Below are positions 1 through 10,381 of a DNA stretch of 64,000 nucleotides, in pieces; within the stretch, counting starts at the first letter, position 1; each line of letters begins with the position of its first letter. The stretch is from Persicaria tinctoria. Lineage: Eukaryota > Streptophyta > Magnoliopsida > Caryophyllales > Polygonaceae. Location: the NCBI GenBank assembly GCA_037127255.1, contig JBANSL010000004.1:9052001-9116000 (forward strand), written 5' to 3'. The translations under genes and the position numbers were made by a program. The notes under the pieces are model-generated. The model was not told where the DNA came from and ran no database searches. It was given only the letters and a program-made list of their open reading frames with translations.

Positions 1-299
1 CCACATTTTAGGTTTTGACACCAGTTGGAGTAGACATTGATTCCGTTTGAAATATTTACTATTGTTGTTGTCAGGTGATTTATAATATTGTTAATAAAGT
101 TACAAGAGGGCAATTTTGCAACAGCAATCGTGTTCAAGTGCGGTAGTTGTATCACCGTCGTCGCAGAGCTCTAGGCGGCTTACCATGTACTCAAGTTAGC
201 AAAGCAGCTGAGCTTCTCCAAGCTGATCTTGGAGACAACTGAGCTTCTCCAAGCTGATCTTGGAGACGGACTGTGCAACGGTTTGCACTATATATATAT
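1..299. other. Intergenic, upstream part of LINE remnant
   Basis: No gene is visible. The only structure is the pair of 29-bp hairpin repeats listed separately. The stretch may be a further decayed part of the LINE whose RNase H end follows, but I cannot align it. Confidence 0.4.
208..267. repeat. Two tandem 29-bp copies, each a hairpin
   Basis: Positions 208-236 and 239-267 are near-identical copies with a 31-bp period. Inside each, TCTCCAAG is followed after 5 bases by its reverse complement CTTGGAGA, so each copy can fold into an 8-bp stem. Confidence 0.8.
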
Positions 300-760
300 G
301 CTACAATCGTCTGCAGAGGTTCCGTATGCTCATCGAAGCCTGGTTTTGCAGTGCAAGAGGTTGATAGCGGACACCAGTTGAGAAGTTAAAGTGTGTTAAA
401 TCTGAAGGCATGCCAACAAACTTGCTGATGTGTTGGCAAATAAGGGGATAGACCTTATGAATCATGAGTTTGTTTTATTGTCTTCCTTGCCAGACTATAT
501 TCATGACATTATGTACCAAGACAACTTGCCATCCTTTGCTCTTTAATTTTATTTTATTTTTGATACAAGGAAAGGATTTAGGCGGTGTCAGACCCTGCTG
601 ATCCACCACCCAAGTGCGTCCTTTTGGACGAGAGCCTGGAGTTCAGAATGATGAAAGGGCGAGTCGTCATCGAGTTGGTGCCTTCCTTTGCTCTTTAATA
701 AAGATAGAGGGCACTAGCCTTCCCTTAAGTACCAAAAAAAATAAAAATAAAATAAAATTA
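300..760 (+). mobile_element. Degenerate 3' end of an L1-type LINE (RNase H tail)
   Basis: The frame from 409 to the stop at 544-546 reads HANKLADVLANKGID and then a hydrophilic tail. This is the usual C-terminal end of the RNase H domain in plant LINEs. Just upstream, the same frame has stops where Trp and Arg codons are expected (TGA for TGG, TGA for CGA), which fits decay by C-to-T change at methylated sites. A 3' untranslated stretch follows, ending in an A-rich tail near 730-760. No endonuclease or reverse transcriptase is left, so this is a 5'-truncated fossil. Confidence 0.75.
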
Positions 761-1212
761 CATGTAAAAAAGTGATGGTTTATATCTTTAGTGCATAGGA
801 AGCATAAAACACACTAAGGAAATGTAAAGTTCCCTAAAATAAAGTCAAAAAACTTTTCTAATTTTGTCATTAACACCTATAAGGTCAAACACCCCCGATC
901 GACAATAGGGTATTCTTAGGTGCTAGCTATGCAAACATTTACAAAGATAGGAAACATTTACAGAGATAGGGAAGCCCTATATAGGAGACAACATGGAAAT
1001 CAGAATCGACAAATACTCTATGGGCATGCATGACAAGGAGTATGAGGGGGAACTCGTGCATTATCCCAGTTGCCGATCTCCTACTAATTGGGACTTGTAT
1101 TTGTAAATGTTTGTAGTAAAATTATCATTGATATTAGGAAAAGAAACATTTTTTACTATTGTTTTTACTATTGTTTTTATAAGGGTCCGAAAAAGTGTTC
1201 ACGGGGATGACC
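761..1212. other. AT-rich noncoding stretch
   Basis: No reading frame or RNA gene is recognised. A 19-bp segment around 931-970 (AAACATTTACAAAGATAGG) is repeated once in tandem with one change. The stretch may hold the decayed 5' LTR of the gypsy element that follows, but no match to a 3' LTR could be seen by eye. Confidence 0.4.
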
Positions 1213-1215
1213 TAA

Positions 1216-1436
1216 GAGCATCCACAATCCATATGTGGGGGGTGTCTTAAAATTAAATTTTTTTAAATAAAAAAGAAAATGTCAGGGAAAAGTCAGACTT
1301 GTGGGAAGCCCAATGTGAGATATTGGCTAGAAGAAGACACTCCTTTTATTGGTTCAAGTGTAATCACTTGACATTCTTTTTTTTTAAATAAAAAAGAGTT
1401 AAGACACTCATTTAAGGATGTCAAATGTGGATGCTC
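1216..1436. mobile_element. PIF/Harbinger (Tourist-type) MITE, 221 bp
   Basis: The element begins GAGCATCCACA and ends with the exact reverse complement TGTGGATGCTC. A second matching block (GTGTCTTAA) lies further in on both arms. It is flanked by TAA at 1213-1215 and 1437-1439, the 3-bp target duplication typical of PIF/Harbinger elements. It has no coding capacity. Confidence 0.85.
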
Positions 1437-1501
1437 TAAGGTGCTCCAAGGAGGAATTGTAGTGGGACCAAGACCATTAATGAAGGAGATTAATGATCAA
1501 G

Positions 1502-1513
1502 TGGTATCGGATT
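1502..1513 (+). promoter_or_regulatory. Possible primer-binding site (tRNA-iMet type)
   Basis: TGGTATCGGATT shares its first seven bases with TGGTATCAGAGC, the complement of the initiator methionine tRNA 3' end used by many plant LTR elements. It lies two bases after a CA dinucleotide that could end a 5' LTR, and about 1 kb before gag. Confidence 0.4.
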
Positions 1514-2524
1514 TCAGGTGTATGCAAGCTCTTTACTCTTTTGATTCTTTAATTGAGTGATTTTATTTTCGTACCTTATTTTTCACCATCCCGCTGCATA
1601 AATGTTATATCTTTATTATTCACCCATAAAATTGGCACTTTATTTTAGTTATTTCTTGTTTTGATCTTTAACCGGAAGATATTGAGTTCTTGATTGCAAG
1701 TTTTGATCTTTTATTCCATGTTGCTACATATCATGCCTATGAATGTGATTCTTGGATTTTAAGCATTATATGGACTTGAACCACTAAAGAACCTTACTTT
1801 TTCCAGTTTCTAGCCTATTTCCTTATTTTCTTTATTTCTGCTTACTTTTAGATCATCGTAGCTTTGTTATTTTTTTTCCCTGCTCTTTATTTTCGGTCAC
1901 TGTACATCTATTACAGCAGCTATACCATAGTAAAAAAAAAAAGGAAAAGCCGAGAGCTTAAAAAAAAAAGAGCATTCTTTCATTACCTTACATTGTTGAG
2001 TTCGTAACTCATAGCATCTTGTTCTTTCTTTTATTGCTACTTATCAGATGATCTATTTGGTTTCAAGCATTTGCAAAAGAACCCTACTTTGTGTGATTTT
2101 GTGTTGTGCCGACACAGGGGCCTTGGTCACACCCCTCTTTTTCTGAACCGTGTTGCAACCGTCAGATAATAGTTGACAGAGTGTGTGCACTTGATTGCCC
2201 TTGTGATTTCTATTGTCGTTTGCTACATACTCTTTTATTTCGAGCATCACATTTTACTTCTTTTTCTAGACACATTAGTCGCTGTTTATACTTGCTATCC
2301 TTGATATCCGACTTGTGGCTGATTTAATTTGCAACTTTGATTCTTACTTGCTGTCTTCAATATTGCAAATTCTGTGTCCAGGGGAATTGCTTGAATTTAG
2401 TGCCTTGTTTTCTCACCTCTTTGATTTCTAAAACTGAATCACTCTTAGGAATCATTAGGGCTTGCATTACTTGGTTTTTGGTCTTTGCTTCATTTACTTG
2501 TTGCTCTTCTGATATTGTAGGAAC
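1514..2524 (+). other. Leader region of the gypsy element
   Basis: T-rich sequence between the possible primer-binding site and gag. It has no long frame and fits the untranslated leader of an LTR retrotransposon. Confidence 0.4.
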
Positions 2525-3430
2525 ATGACGAACGATAGCGACCCCAACTCTTCCCCTACTCCACCTGCTGGCATTACTGCTTCTGAAATGCAGTTTATTA
2601 TTGAATCTGTTGTCCAAGCCTCTACCCTAGCTATGCGCAAGGATCTGGCAGAGGCTGAAAATCGTCGAAAGGTCGAACGTTCTAAGGATCGCCTTTACTT
2701 CTCCTACCTGATCAAACAGGCAGTTACACGACAATTGGAGGAGTCAAAGCAGGCGGAGGCTTCTGGATCTACACCTCCCTCGGGAGGAAAGCCGCCTCCA
2801 CCACCCCCAGATACCACACCTTCTTCAGGTAATATACAACCTACAAGTAATACCCATCCTATAGGTAACTCTTCTTATGCTGGTCAACCACCCCCTTCTG
2901 GTCAATTGCATTTTAAACTTAAGGCTGCAACTCCTAACCCTTTCACTAGAGAGAATGATAATGATCATCTAGCGGGCTTCAATGACAACCAAGATCGCCA
3001 GGAGCATACCTCCCCTCGGCATCACCAGCAGGGCCGGCCACCCCAGCATCATCAACAGCACACGAATCCGCTGTTCATCAGATCTAACTGGGATGACAGC
3101 CGCATCAACACTGATCTGCATGACACGCCCCATTTGGAGGACGCTTTCCATGAGTTAGACCCTAACTTTGATGATTTACATCCTCCTAATTTTGGTCGTC
3201 CTAGATTTGATAATGCACAAGCTATGCAACGCCGTGATGTTAAGCTTAAATTAGAAACTTTTGATGGAACCACTGATCCTAAATCTTATCTTGTTTGGGA
3301 AAATCATACTGACTATTTGCTTGAACATCTGCGTTATGAGGAAATAGAGAAGTTGGAAGTTGTTATAGTGCATTTGATAGGTAAAGCTCGTATCTGGCGG
3401 TTCCGCACTCGCGAGATGCGTCGTCGTTAG
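2525..3430 (+). pseudogene. Gypsy gag, N-terminal part
   Basis: A 301-codon frame begins with MTNDSDPNSS. A Pro/Ser/Gln/His-rich linker follows, then the start of a retrotransposon gag domain (LKLETFDGTTDPKSYLVWE, about residues 240-300). Gag forms the virus-like particle of the element. The frame stops early at TAG 3428-3430. The gag domain continues downstream in other frames (for example RDELERLSHQANVYLTEHA near 3570-3630), so frameshifts and stops have broken it. The start ATG follows the long leader and is the first one in frame. Confidence 0.7.
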
Positions 3431-3738
3431 GACAAGCAACCTGTTGAGACTTGGCCATAACTTCGCTACCTTCTAAAGAAAAAGACATGTGCCTGAGGAG
3501 TACACGGAGATCTACCATGAGGATGCAACTAGCTTCTTGCCGCCAGGGAGCTCGCTCACCCATGGATTACAGAGATGAGCTTGAACGGCTCTCTCATCAG
3601 GCTAATGTTTATCTTACTGAACATGCTTTATTTACCTAATTTCTTGCTGGTCTTAATGTCTCTATTAAAAATCCTTTGGCTATTCATTCTATTAGAGATA
3701 TTAACACTTTATGTCATAAAGCACAACTTCTATATGAC

Positions 3739-3769
3739 CAGCAGCAGCAACAACAGCAACAGCAGCTAC
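3739..3769 (+). repeat. CAG/CAA microsatellite (polyglutamine) in gag
   Basis: A run of CAG and CAA triplets would encode about ten glutamines within the decayed gag region, just before the zinc knuckle part. Confidence 0.7.
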
Positions 3770-3860
3770 GCTAGAGGACAAGATTCGACCAGACCTCCAA
3801 AGGTCGTAGGTTGTCCCTTTTAACTCTTCTGGTCATTCTAGATCTACTACTAACCCTCCT

Positions 3861-4595
3861 ATGCAGCAAAAGAGAGTTTCCAACTCACCTCAACAGGCCT
3901 ATCAGGTTGAAACTAGAAGGGTTGCTGCACCATCTAAGGACCGCACAAAAGACATCCGCTGCTTCACTTGTGGTGGTTCTGGACATGTCTCTCGCGAATG
4001 CTCTCAGAAAAGGAAGGTCCTTCTCAATGATTTAGGGGACCATTACTATGAGGAGGAGACTGTCGAGGACCATGTAATTTCAAGCGAAGTGGAAGAGGAC
4101 CAGCCGTTTGAGCCTAATGAAGATATCGATTCTACAGAGTTCCCCGACGTTCTCTGCTATGTCAATCGGCGGGTCCTACACATTCAGGAGTCTCCCATGA
4201 CTGATCAAAGGGAGAACATCTTCCACACCAAGTGTGTGGTTCGCGAGGCTACCTTAAGCGTCATCATCGACGGTGGGAGTTACTGCAATCTCATCAATGA
4301 AAAGGTAGTGGATTTTCTCCATTTAACTACTACTCCTAGAGCTACTCACTATGGTTTAAATGGCATAACTGATGATGGATCTGATATCATGGTCACCAAA
4401 CAATGTTTAGTTTCATTTTCTATTGGATCATATCATGACAAAGTGTTATGTGATGTTGCTCGAATGGATTGTAGTCATATCTTGCTAGGCCGCCCTTGGT
4501 TATATGATCGTTTTGTTATTCATGATTGTCGTGCGAATACATATGCCTTCACCTTTGATGGGAGGAGAGTTACTCTCCTACCCCTTTCGCCTTAA
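3861..4595 (+). pseudogene. Gypsy gag end (zinc knuckle) and aspartic protease
   Basis: This 244-codon open stretch carries a CCHC knuckle of the form CX2CX4HX4C (CFTCGGSGHVSREC, 3960-4001), which binds the element RNA. It then carries a retropepsin-like domain with SVIIDGGSYCNLI near 4257-4295 and the flap and hydrophobic ILLGRPWL motif near 4480-4500. The protease active site has D-G-G where D-S/T-G is usual, so it may be inactive. It should be one polyprotein with the flanking frames, but stops separate it from gag upstream and from RT downstream. Confidence 0.75.
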
Positions 4596-4717
4596 GCTGT
4601 TTTGAAGGACCAGGTTCGCAAGAAACAACAGCAGGACGCTCAGAAGAAGGCCCAGAGGAAGGAGAAGCTTCTAGGAGGCTCGACACAGCAAGCCGCCCCC
4701 GGGGCCCTGGATGCCGC

Positions 4718-5376
4718 TAGGGGTGTGCATGATTCGGTCCAAACCAAATTTTTGGGCCGAACCAACACAAACCAAACCGAACCGGACCGAACCGAAGTTT
4801 TTCGGTTCGGCTTTCGGTTCGAGAATTTTAATTTTTCGGTTTCGGTTCGGTTTGTGTTCGGTTTCAGTTCGGCTTGTTTTAAACCGAATTTTTTTATACA
4901 CTATATATATATATATATGTTTTTGAATATTTTATATACACACACATACTTACTGTATTTGCATAATGTGGCTACATAATGTGTATACATATATTATATT
5001 TAAATACACATATATACACTAGATTTGCATGTGTATGTATAATATATTGTATATGTATATATACTGTATTTGTTACAATTTTAAATTTTGTATACTTTAA
5101 AGTATTTTGGAATATGTACACATATTTTGGAATATATACACATATTTTGGAATGTTTATATATACTATATTTTATATATATTTGTATACTTAAATTTTTT
5201 TTTAATGAAAATTCGGTTTAAATATGTTAAAACCGAACCGAACACAAACCGAACCGGCAAATAACCGAACCGAACCTAATGCATTCGGTTCGGCTTTCGG
5301 TTTGAGAATTTGATATTTTCGGTTTCGGTTCGGTTCGGCCCGGTTCGGTTCGGTTTTAGACCGATACCCACCCCTA
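4718..5376. mobile_element. hAT-type non-autonomous element, 659 bp
   Basis: The ends are TAGGGGTG and CACCCCTA, and they continue as an imperfect inverted repeat (left GATTCGGTC, right GACCGAT). A perfect 8-bp duplication, GATGCCGC, flanks it at 4710-4717 and 5377-5384, the hAT signature. The interior is made of many degenerate CGGTTCGGTT units at both ends and an AT-rich middle with TATA and CACA runs. It sits between the protease and RT parts of the gypsy element, so it inserted after that element. Confidence 0.9.
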
Positions 5377-5535
5377 GATGCCGCGCCCGCGGCCCCCTTG
5401 GCGCCAACACCTTCCCACTCGGCATCACATCAACCCTCTTCTTCTTCGCTCAAGGGCTCTGTTGAATGCCGCTCTTTGGTCTCTCAACCACAAAAGGAGA
5501 CAATTACCTAGAATGCACATCGACCTCACATCCCA

Positions 5536-6189
5536 TTGGTAATGAAAGAGGTATTGCTTAATGTTGTGGATTTGAGTCATATTCCTGCACCTATTTCTGC
5601 TTTGTTGCAGGATTATCTTGATGTCCTTCCAGCTGATCTACCACAAGGATTGCCGCCTATTCGTGGGATTGAACATCAGATTGACTTCGTCCCTGGCGCA
5701 ACCTTGCCTAATCGCGCCGCCTATAGAGCTAGTCCTGAGGAGACAAAGGAGCTTCAACGCCAAGTCATGGAGCTGCTGGATAAAGGCTTTGTGCGAGAAA
5801 GCCTCTCCCCCTGTGCAATCCCTGTCATCTTGGTCCCAAAGAAGGATGGCTCTTGGCGCATGTGTGTTGATTGTCGTGCAATCAACCAAATAACGGTTAA
5901 GTATCACCACCCTATTCCTCGTTTAGATGATATGCTTGATGAACTTCATGGTGCTTGTATTTTCTCTAAAATTGGCCTTAGAAGTGGATATCATCAAATT
6001 AGGATGAAAGAGGGTGATGAATGGAAAACGGCTTTTAAAACTAAGTATGACTTATATGAATGGTTAGTAATACCTTTTGGTCTAACAAATGTTCCTTCTA
6101 CTTTTATGAGGCTTATGAACCATGTGCTTAGACGCTACTTAGGGAAATCTGTCGTGATCTATTTTGACGATATCGATCTTAATCTATAG
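5536..6189 (+). pseudogene. Gypsy reverse transcriptase, N-terminal and palm part
   Basis: The frame holds the linker ([17 protein letters not shown]), then RT with [42 protein letters not shown] and the YFDD box (6160-6171). The RT would copy the element RNA. Two faults are visible. The first catalytic Asp, normally in the FSKIDL motif, is Gly (codon 5974-5976). An extra GATC after the YFDDI codons shifts the frame and gives a stop at 6187-6189. The true start is not here, since this is the middle of a polyprotein. Confidence 0.85.
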
Positions 6190-7150
6190 CAAGAACCTGC
6201 ATGATCACCTTAGTCATTTAAAATTGGTTTTTTATTGTCTTAGAAAAGAGAAATTATATGCCAATTTGAAGAAATGTTCTTTTGCATCCGAGTCTACCAT
6301 TTTCCTTGGTTTTGTAGTGTCTTCATCTAGATTAAAGGTGGATGAGAAGAAGGTTCGCGCTATTCAAGAGTGGTCCCATCCCTAGACTCCTACACATGTC
6401 CGCTCATTTTTGGGCCTTGCTGGCTTCTATTGACGCTTCGTCAAGGATTTCAGCACCGTAGCCGCCCCCCTCCATGAGCTGACCAAGAAGGATGTGACGT
6501 TTCGCTAGACTGACGCACATCAGAGGGCATTCGACGCTCTCAAGGATCGCCTCACCCATGGCCCAGTGCTGCAACTACCCAACTTCCAGCAACCTTTTGA
6601 ACTCGAGTGTGATGCTTCTGGCACTGGCATTGGTGGGGTTCTTCTACAAAATAGGCGCCCCATTGCCTATTTCAGCGAGAAGTTGGGCTCCGTTGAGCTC
6701 AACTATTCTACCTACGACAAGGAGCTCTGCGCGCTTATCAAATGCTTACAGAAATGGCAGCATTACCTTTGGCCTAAGGAGTTTGTGATTCATATAGATC
6801 ATGAAGCTCTGAAGCACCTCAAGGGCCAAGCAGTGCTCAGCAGGCGACTTGCTCGATGGGTGGAGTTTCTGGAGACCTTTTCCTATGCGGTTCACCACAA
6901 GAAGGGAAAGGATAATGTGGTAGCTGACGCGCTATCACGCAGGTCTAGGCACTCTGCAACAAGACAGACCCCCTTCGAAGTAGTATATGGCCGAAACTCA
7001 CTCACTCTTGTGGACATGATGCCTCGACCACTTAAGGAGAAGGAGAGCATGGATGCAGCTAAGAAAGTGGACTTCATCAAGCGCTTGCACAAGCGTACCA
7101 AGGCGCGGCTGGAAAGAAAGACTGCGCAATACAAGGCCGCGAAGGACTAG
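6190..7150 (+). pseudogene. Gypsy RT thumb, RNase H and start of integrase remnant
   Basis: After the frameshift the RT continues with LKKCSFASESTIFLGFVVS. In-frame stops near 6384, 6433 and 6507 follow, all explained by single C-to-T or G-to-A changes. RNase H then reads cleanly from 6590 ([52 protein letters not shown]). Directly after DALSRRSRH the sequence jumps to [10 protein letters not shown], which belongs far down the integrase. The zinc finger and the DDE core have therefore been deleted. Confidence 0.85.
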
Positions 7151-7162
7151 CATCGCAAGGAT

Positions 7163-7600
7163 GTGCAGTTCAACGTTGGTGATCTGGTATGGCTACATCT
7201 CAGGAAGGAAAGGTTTCCGCAACAACGAAAGTCTAAGCTGGACCCCAGGGGAGATGGACCATTTAGAGTGGTTCAGAAGATGGGTCCTAATGCATACAAG
7301 CTTGATCTCCTTGCCGATAAGTACAACGTTCATTCTACATTCAACGTCGCCGATCTATCCTTGTTCGTGCCTGACGATGACTCTGACGACGACTTGAGGA
7401 CAAATAGAAGTCAAGTGGAGGAGAATGATGCAGTACAATTATTGACGACTCTCGGTGACATTGAGGACAATATAAAGGTTCCGTTCGATAGTCCTATCAC
7501 TCGTGCAAGGGCCAAGAAGATTCAAGATGCAACCAAAGCTCTTCTTGTCCGTTACCAAGGAACGATGGAGCAAGGGTTCAGGCCACCCTGGATCACTTAG
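7163..7600 (+). pseudogene. Gypsy integrase C-terminal domain and tail
   Basis: The 145-codon frame has the usual integrase end: FNVGDLVWLHLRKERFP, KLDPRGDGPFRVVQK, AYKLDL and FNVADLSLF. An acidic stretch and PITRARAKKIQ follow. The last motif is like the C-terminal tail of CRM-type chromoviruses, where it is linked to targeting of centromeric chromatin (family knowledge, not seen here). A TAG at 7148-7150 separates it from the frame upstream. It ends at TAG 7598-7600. Confidence 0.75.
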
Positions 7601-8737
7601 CTCAAAGCTACTTCACCAACACAAGAAATGAGCTTCCGTCCTCAAACAAAGCTCATGCAGACTCGACATCAATCGCCATGAAGACAAGAGAACTCGGCAT
7701 TCACAATGGGCCACTCGAGACCATGTCATGTCGAGTGGGCCAAGACCATGTCGAGTACTTCAAGGCCTATGTCAGGTTCCATCAAGTGTTGGCCGAGATA
7801 TTATTATGTTTTAATTAATTAATTGTTATTTTATGCAATTAGATTAATAATGTACAAGATATATCTCCTCTAGATATTTCTTGTCCTTTAAGTCTTAGAA
7901 TTATATCTTCTTAGGTTTACTTTATCTTTAGGAATAAAATTCTATCTTTAAGATACCAAAACTCTATCTTCCATGATAGAATTGGTTCATAGTTTTTCTA
8001 TTTAAACAAACACATGTACTTTGAATTTCTCAGATTGAATTAGAATTGAGAAACCCCTTTACAGGATTAAAGGGTTCTCGATTATCAATCCCAAAAGCCT
8101 ATGTTCTTGTGTTCTAAAATCTTTCGACCCCCAATCATCACCATCGACATTGTCTCAATACCGAACCCACACACACAACACCCAAACACTAGCAGAACCG
8201 TAGCAAGCAAAGGAAGCCAGCGCTTGGTTCCGGTCGTGTCCGGGCTCGCTCCCAGCGAGCGCGGCTTCGTCACGCGCGCCCAGGTGCCCGGAGTCTTCGG
8301 CGCTCACTCGCGCTCGCTCTCGTCCGCTCTCACTCGCTCTCGTTGAGTCTCGCCAGCATCTATGCGCGCACACCCCAACACTCGGCGACTCTCTCCCGCG
8401 CCTCACTCTCGCTCTCGCTTCCTCACCTTCTCTCTCGCTTCCAGCGAGCGACACCATCAGCGCCCCTACATCCGCGCACACCCTAAGGCCTCCCGTGCCT
8501 GTGTGTCAAAGACCTCGCGCGCTGATCACCCTCGTCCCTCTTTCTGTCGCATTAATTAGTTACCTAATTAATTCACTTAATTGTTCAATCAGGAGATATT
8601 GGAAGAGTATTGCAAGATCGGGCAAATATACGGCGTGGTTCTAATTGAGCCCACAGGCGAAGGATCGAGTATCCCAAACGTATCAATTATAAGTGTTTTT
8701 AATTTTATAATCCTAGAATATATAATATATATAGTTA
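7601..8737 (+). other. Region 3' of gypsy pol, probable 3' LTR remnant
   Basis: Noncoding. It contains a TATA-like TATTTAAAC near 8000-8009 and a stretch of R/U5 character to about 8160, as expected in a 3' LTR, but no matching 5' copy was found. Reading frames here are short and lack domain content. Confidence 0.35.
8225..8545. repeat. GC-rich CTCGCT-type low-complexity tract
   Basis: The stretch is built from CTCGCTCTCG-like units and is far richer in G+C than its neighbours. Two short palindromes of the form GCTCGCTNCCAGCGAGC occur at about 8248 and 8436. Open frames here on both strands come from the lack of A/T-rich stops rather than from genes. Confidence 0.6.
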
Positions 8738-9045
8738 GGGGTCGTTTGGTATCGATATCAAGATATCAATATCGATATCGGGTGATATCTTTGATATCTT
8801 GATATCAAGATATCGGTATCGGTATCAAGATATCAATATCGGGCGATATCTATATCAAGTGATACCTCCCAAAAAATCAATATATCAAAATAGGCCAAAT
8901 TAAATGATATACTATGGATACCAAACACTAGATATCGATATCAGTTTAAGTGATATCGATATCTAGCCATACCAAACACTAGATATCAGATATCGGGGAC
9001 TGATATCCGATATCTGATATCTAGATATCAATATCAAACGACCCC
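8738..9045. mobile_element. PIF/Harbinger MITE rich in GATATC, 308 bp
   Basis: It begins GGGGTCGTTTGGTATCGATA and ends with the near-perfect reverse complement. TTA flanks it at 8735-8737 and 9046-9048. Most of the interior is a succession of the palindrome GATATC. Its terminal 30 bases match the terminus of the transposase-bearing element at 54421. Confidence 0.9.
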
Positions 9046-9146
9046 TTATTATCCATTGTAAATATTTTTAACATAACTAATTAACTTTACATGTATATAA
9101 CCCTTCGGTATATAACCCTTCGGTATATACCCTAACCATATAATAT

Positions 9147-9150
<4 letters not shown>
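9046..9150. other. Short AT-rich spacer
   Basis: Noncoding. It contains the duplicated phrase TATAACCCTTCGGTA. Confidence 0.5.

Positions 9151-9235
<85 letters not shown>
9151..9235. repeat. (AT)n microsatellite
   Basis: Eighty-five bases of uninterrupted AT dinucleotides. Confidence 0.98.
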
Positions 9236-9238
<3 letters not shown>

Positions 9239-9285
9239 GTATACTATGTTTTTTTTTAGTGAATTATGTTTTTAATTAAGATCTA

Positions 9286-9286
<1 letters not shown>

Positions 9287-9352
<66 letters not shown>
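9287..9352. repeat. (TA)n microsatellite
   Basis: About 66 bases of TA dinucleotides, separated from the first tract by a T-rich spacer. Confidence 0.98.
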
Positions 9353-9356
<4 letters not shown>

Positions 9357-9380
9357 AATTCGCAAAGAACCCTATACATA

Positions 9381-9655
9381 TATATGGTATATCTTAGTTC
9401 CGATCATATTTAATGTATATATATCATGTTTGATATCAAAAATTAACTTGTATGTGGTATACCTATTTAATGTATATATATATCATGTGATCAAATATTA
9501 ACTTGTATTGTATATATGTGGTATATCTATTTAATGTATATATGTCATGTGATCAAAAATTAACTTGTATTGTATATATGTGGTTTACCTATTTAATGTA
9601 TATATATCATGTGATCAAGAATTAAGTTGTATTGTATATATGTTGATATATACCT
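9381..9655. repeat. About four tandem copies of a 60-bp AT-rich unit
   Basis: The unit reads roughly TGTGGTATACCTATTTAATG, TATATATATCATGTGATCAA, then AAATTAACTTGTATTG. The phrase TTTAATGTATATAT recurs near 9409, 9468, 9530 and 9592, so the period is 59-62 bp. Confidence 0.85.
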
Positions 9656-9750
9656 ATTAGTTCTTTCACCCCCTTCATTAGGCCTGATAGATTGATGAGA
9701 TATCTCGGCCAGCTGCTTCAGCTTCACCCTTCACGTCTTCAGTGTTCACA

Positions 9751-9913
9751 GGGGGCATAGCGTAGTGGTTGATCACGAGTGGAATCTCCCCAGCATCACA
9801 TCTTCAATCAACACTAACCGTGGGATCAAACACCCCCACGTTTACTCTCCTATCAATATACTATAAGAACCCTAGTTCAAATCCTGGGGTAAGAAATTTC
9901 CAGATTTTTTTTT
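9751..9913 (+). mobile_element. Possible tRNA-derived SINE
   Basis: The 5' end GGGGGCATAGCGTAGTGGTT looks like the start of a tRNA gene and contains an A-box-like TAGCGTAGTGG (9758-9768). A B-box-like GTTCAAATCC lies at 9875-9884 and a T-rich end at 9905-9913, as in plant Au-type SINEs. The spacing of about 117 bp between boxes is longer than usual and no target duplication was found, so the call is tentative. Confidence 0.35.
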
Positions 9914-10381
9914 GCACAATATTTTCTTTCTTTATTTCATTTTATTTTTTTCCGAATTCTTAACCGATTGCATAAAAAAACAGAACAAAACATTGTAGCA
10001 AAGTGATCCAAAGATATAATAACAAACATAACAAAACCGCAGAACTAAACTTGGTCATAGGCAACTTGATATATACATAAAATTGATCAAAAAATGTATA
10101 ACAAACAAAACTAAACATTGTAACAAAGTGAATTCAAAGTGTAACAACACATGACATTATAAACCGCATAAAATGCATGTCCATTCGATCAAAGTTGCAA
10201 AGGGAGAACAAGGCATAACATTATATGTTGGATGTGGAACAACACAAGCTTAAAATCCGGGATGTATCATGAATGGCGTGAAGATGGAGTCTGTTGGCGC
10301 CTGTTGCATATTAGAATGATATCGACAAATTAATTCCCATGTTGGTGAATGTGGACATTGTTAATTTCAAGTGACGGCTTG
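9914..10381. other. Noncoding flank, probably 3' region of the FAR1/MULE copy
   Basis: Continuous with 22073 once the solo LTR insertion is removed. It holds a partial direct duplication (AACAAAACATTGTAGCAAAG near 9983 and a related phrase near 10106). No coding sequence is seen. Confidence 0.4.
10377..10381. repeat. Target-site duplication of solo LTR, left (GCTTG)
   Basis: GCTTG precedes the LTR and GTTTG follows it at 22073-22077. Four of five bases match, as expected for an aged 5-bp duplication. Confidence 0.6.

Larger units (their letters stand above)
1500..8700 (+). mobile_element. Decayed Ty3/gypsy retrotransposon, CRM-like
   Basis: In order on the plus strand there is a primer-binding-like site, gag, a CCHC zinc knuckle, aspartic protease, reverse transcriptase, RNase H and an integrase C-terminal tail. 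The RT wording ([31 protein letters not shown]) and the C-terminal PITRARAKKIQ resemble centromeric-retrotransposon (CRM) chromoviruses, but the clade call is from memory of the family. Several stops and frameshifts, an internal hAT MITE and loss of the integrase core show it is dead. Neither LTR boundary could be fixed, so both outer ends are approximate. Confidence 0.7.

Noticed and set aside
2106..2528. Small frames upstream of gypsy gag
   Set aside because: Short, T-rich and without domain content. The region is the element leader.
4602..5221. Frames across the hAT MITE in the gypsy element
   Set aside because: They are made of the CGGTTCGG and TATA repeats of the MITE and are not conserved coding sequence.
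8155..8481. Frames on both strands in the CTCGCT-rich tract
   Set aside because: Low-complexity GC-rich sequence gives long open stretches by chance.
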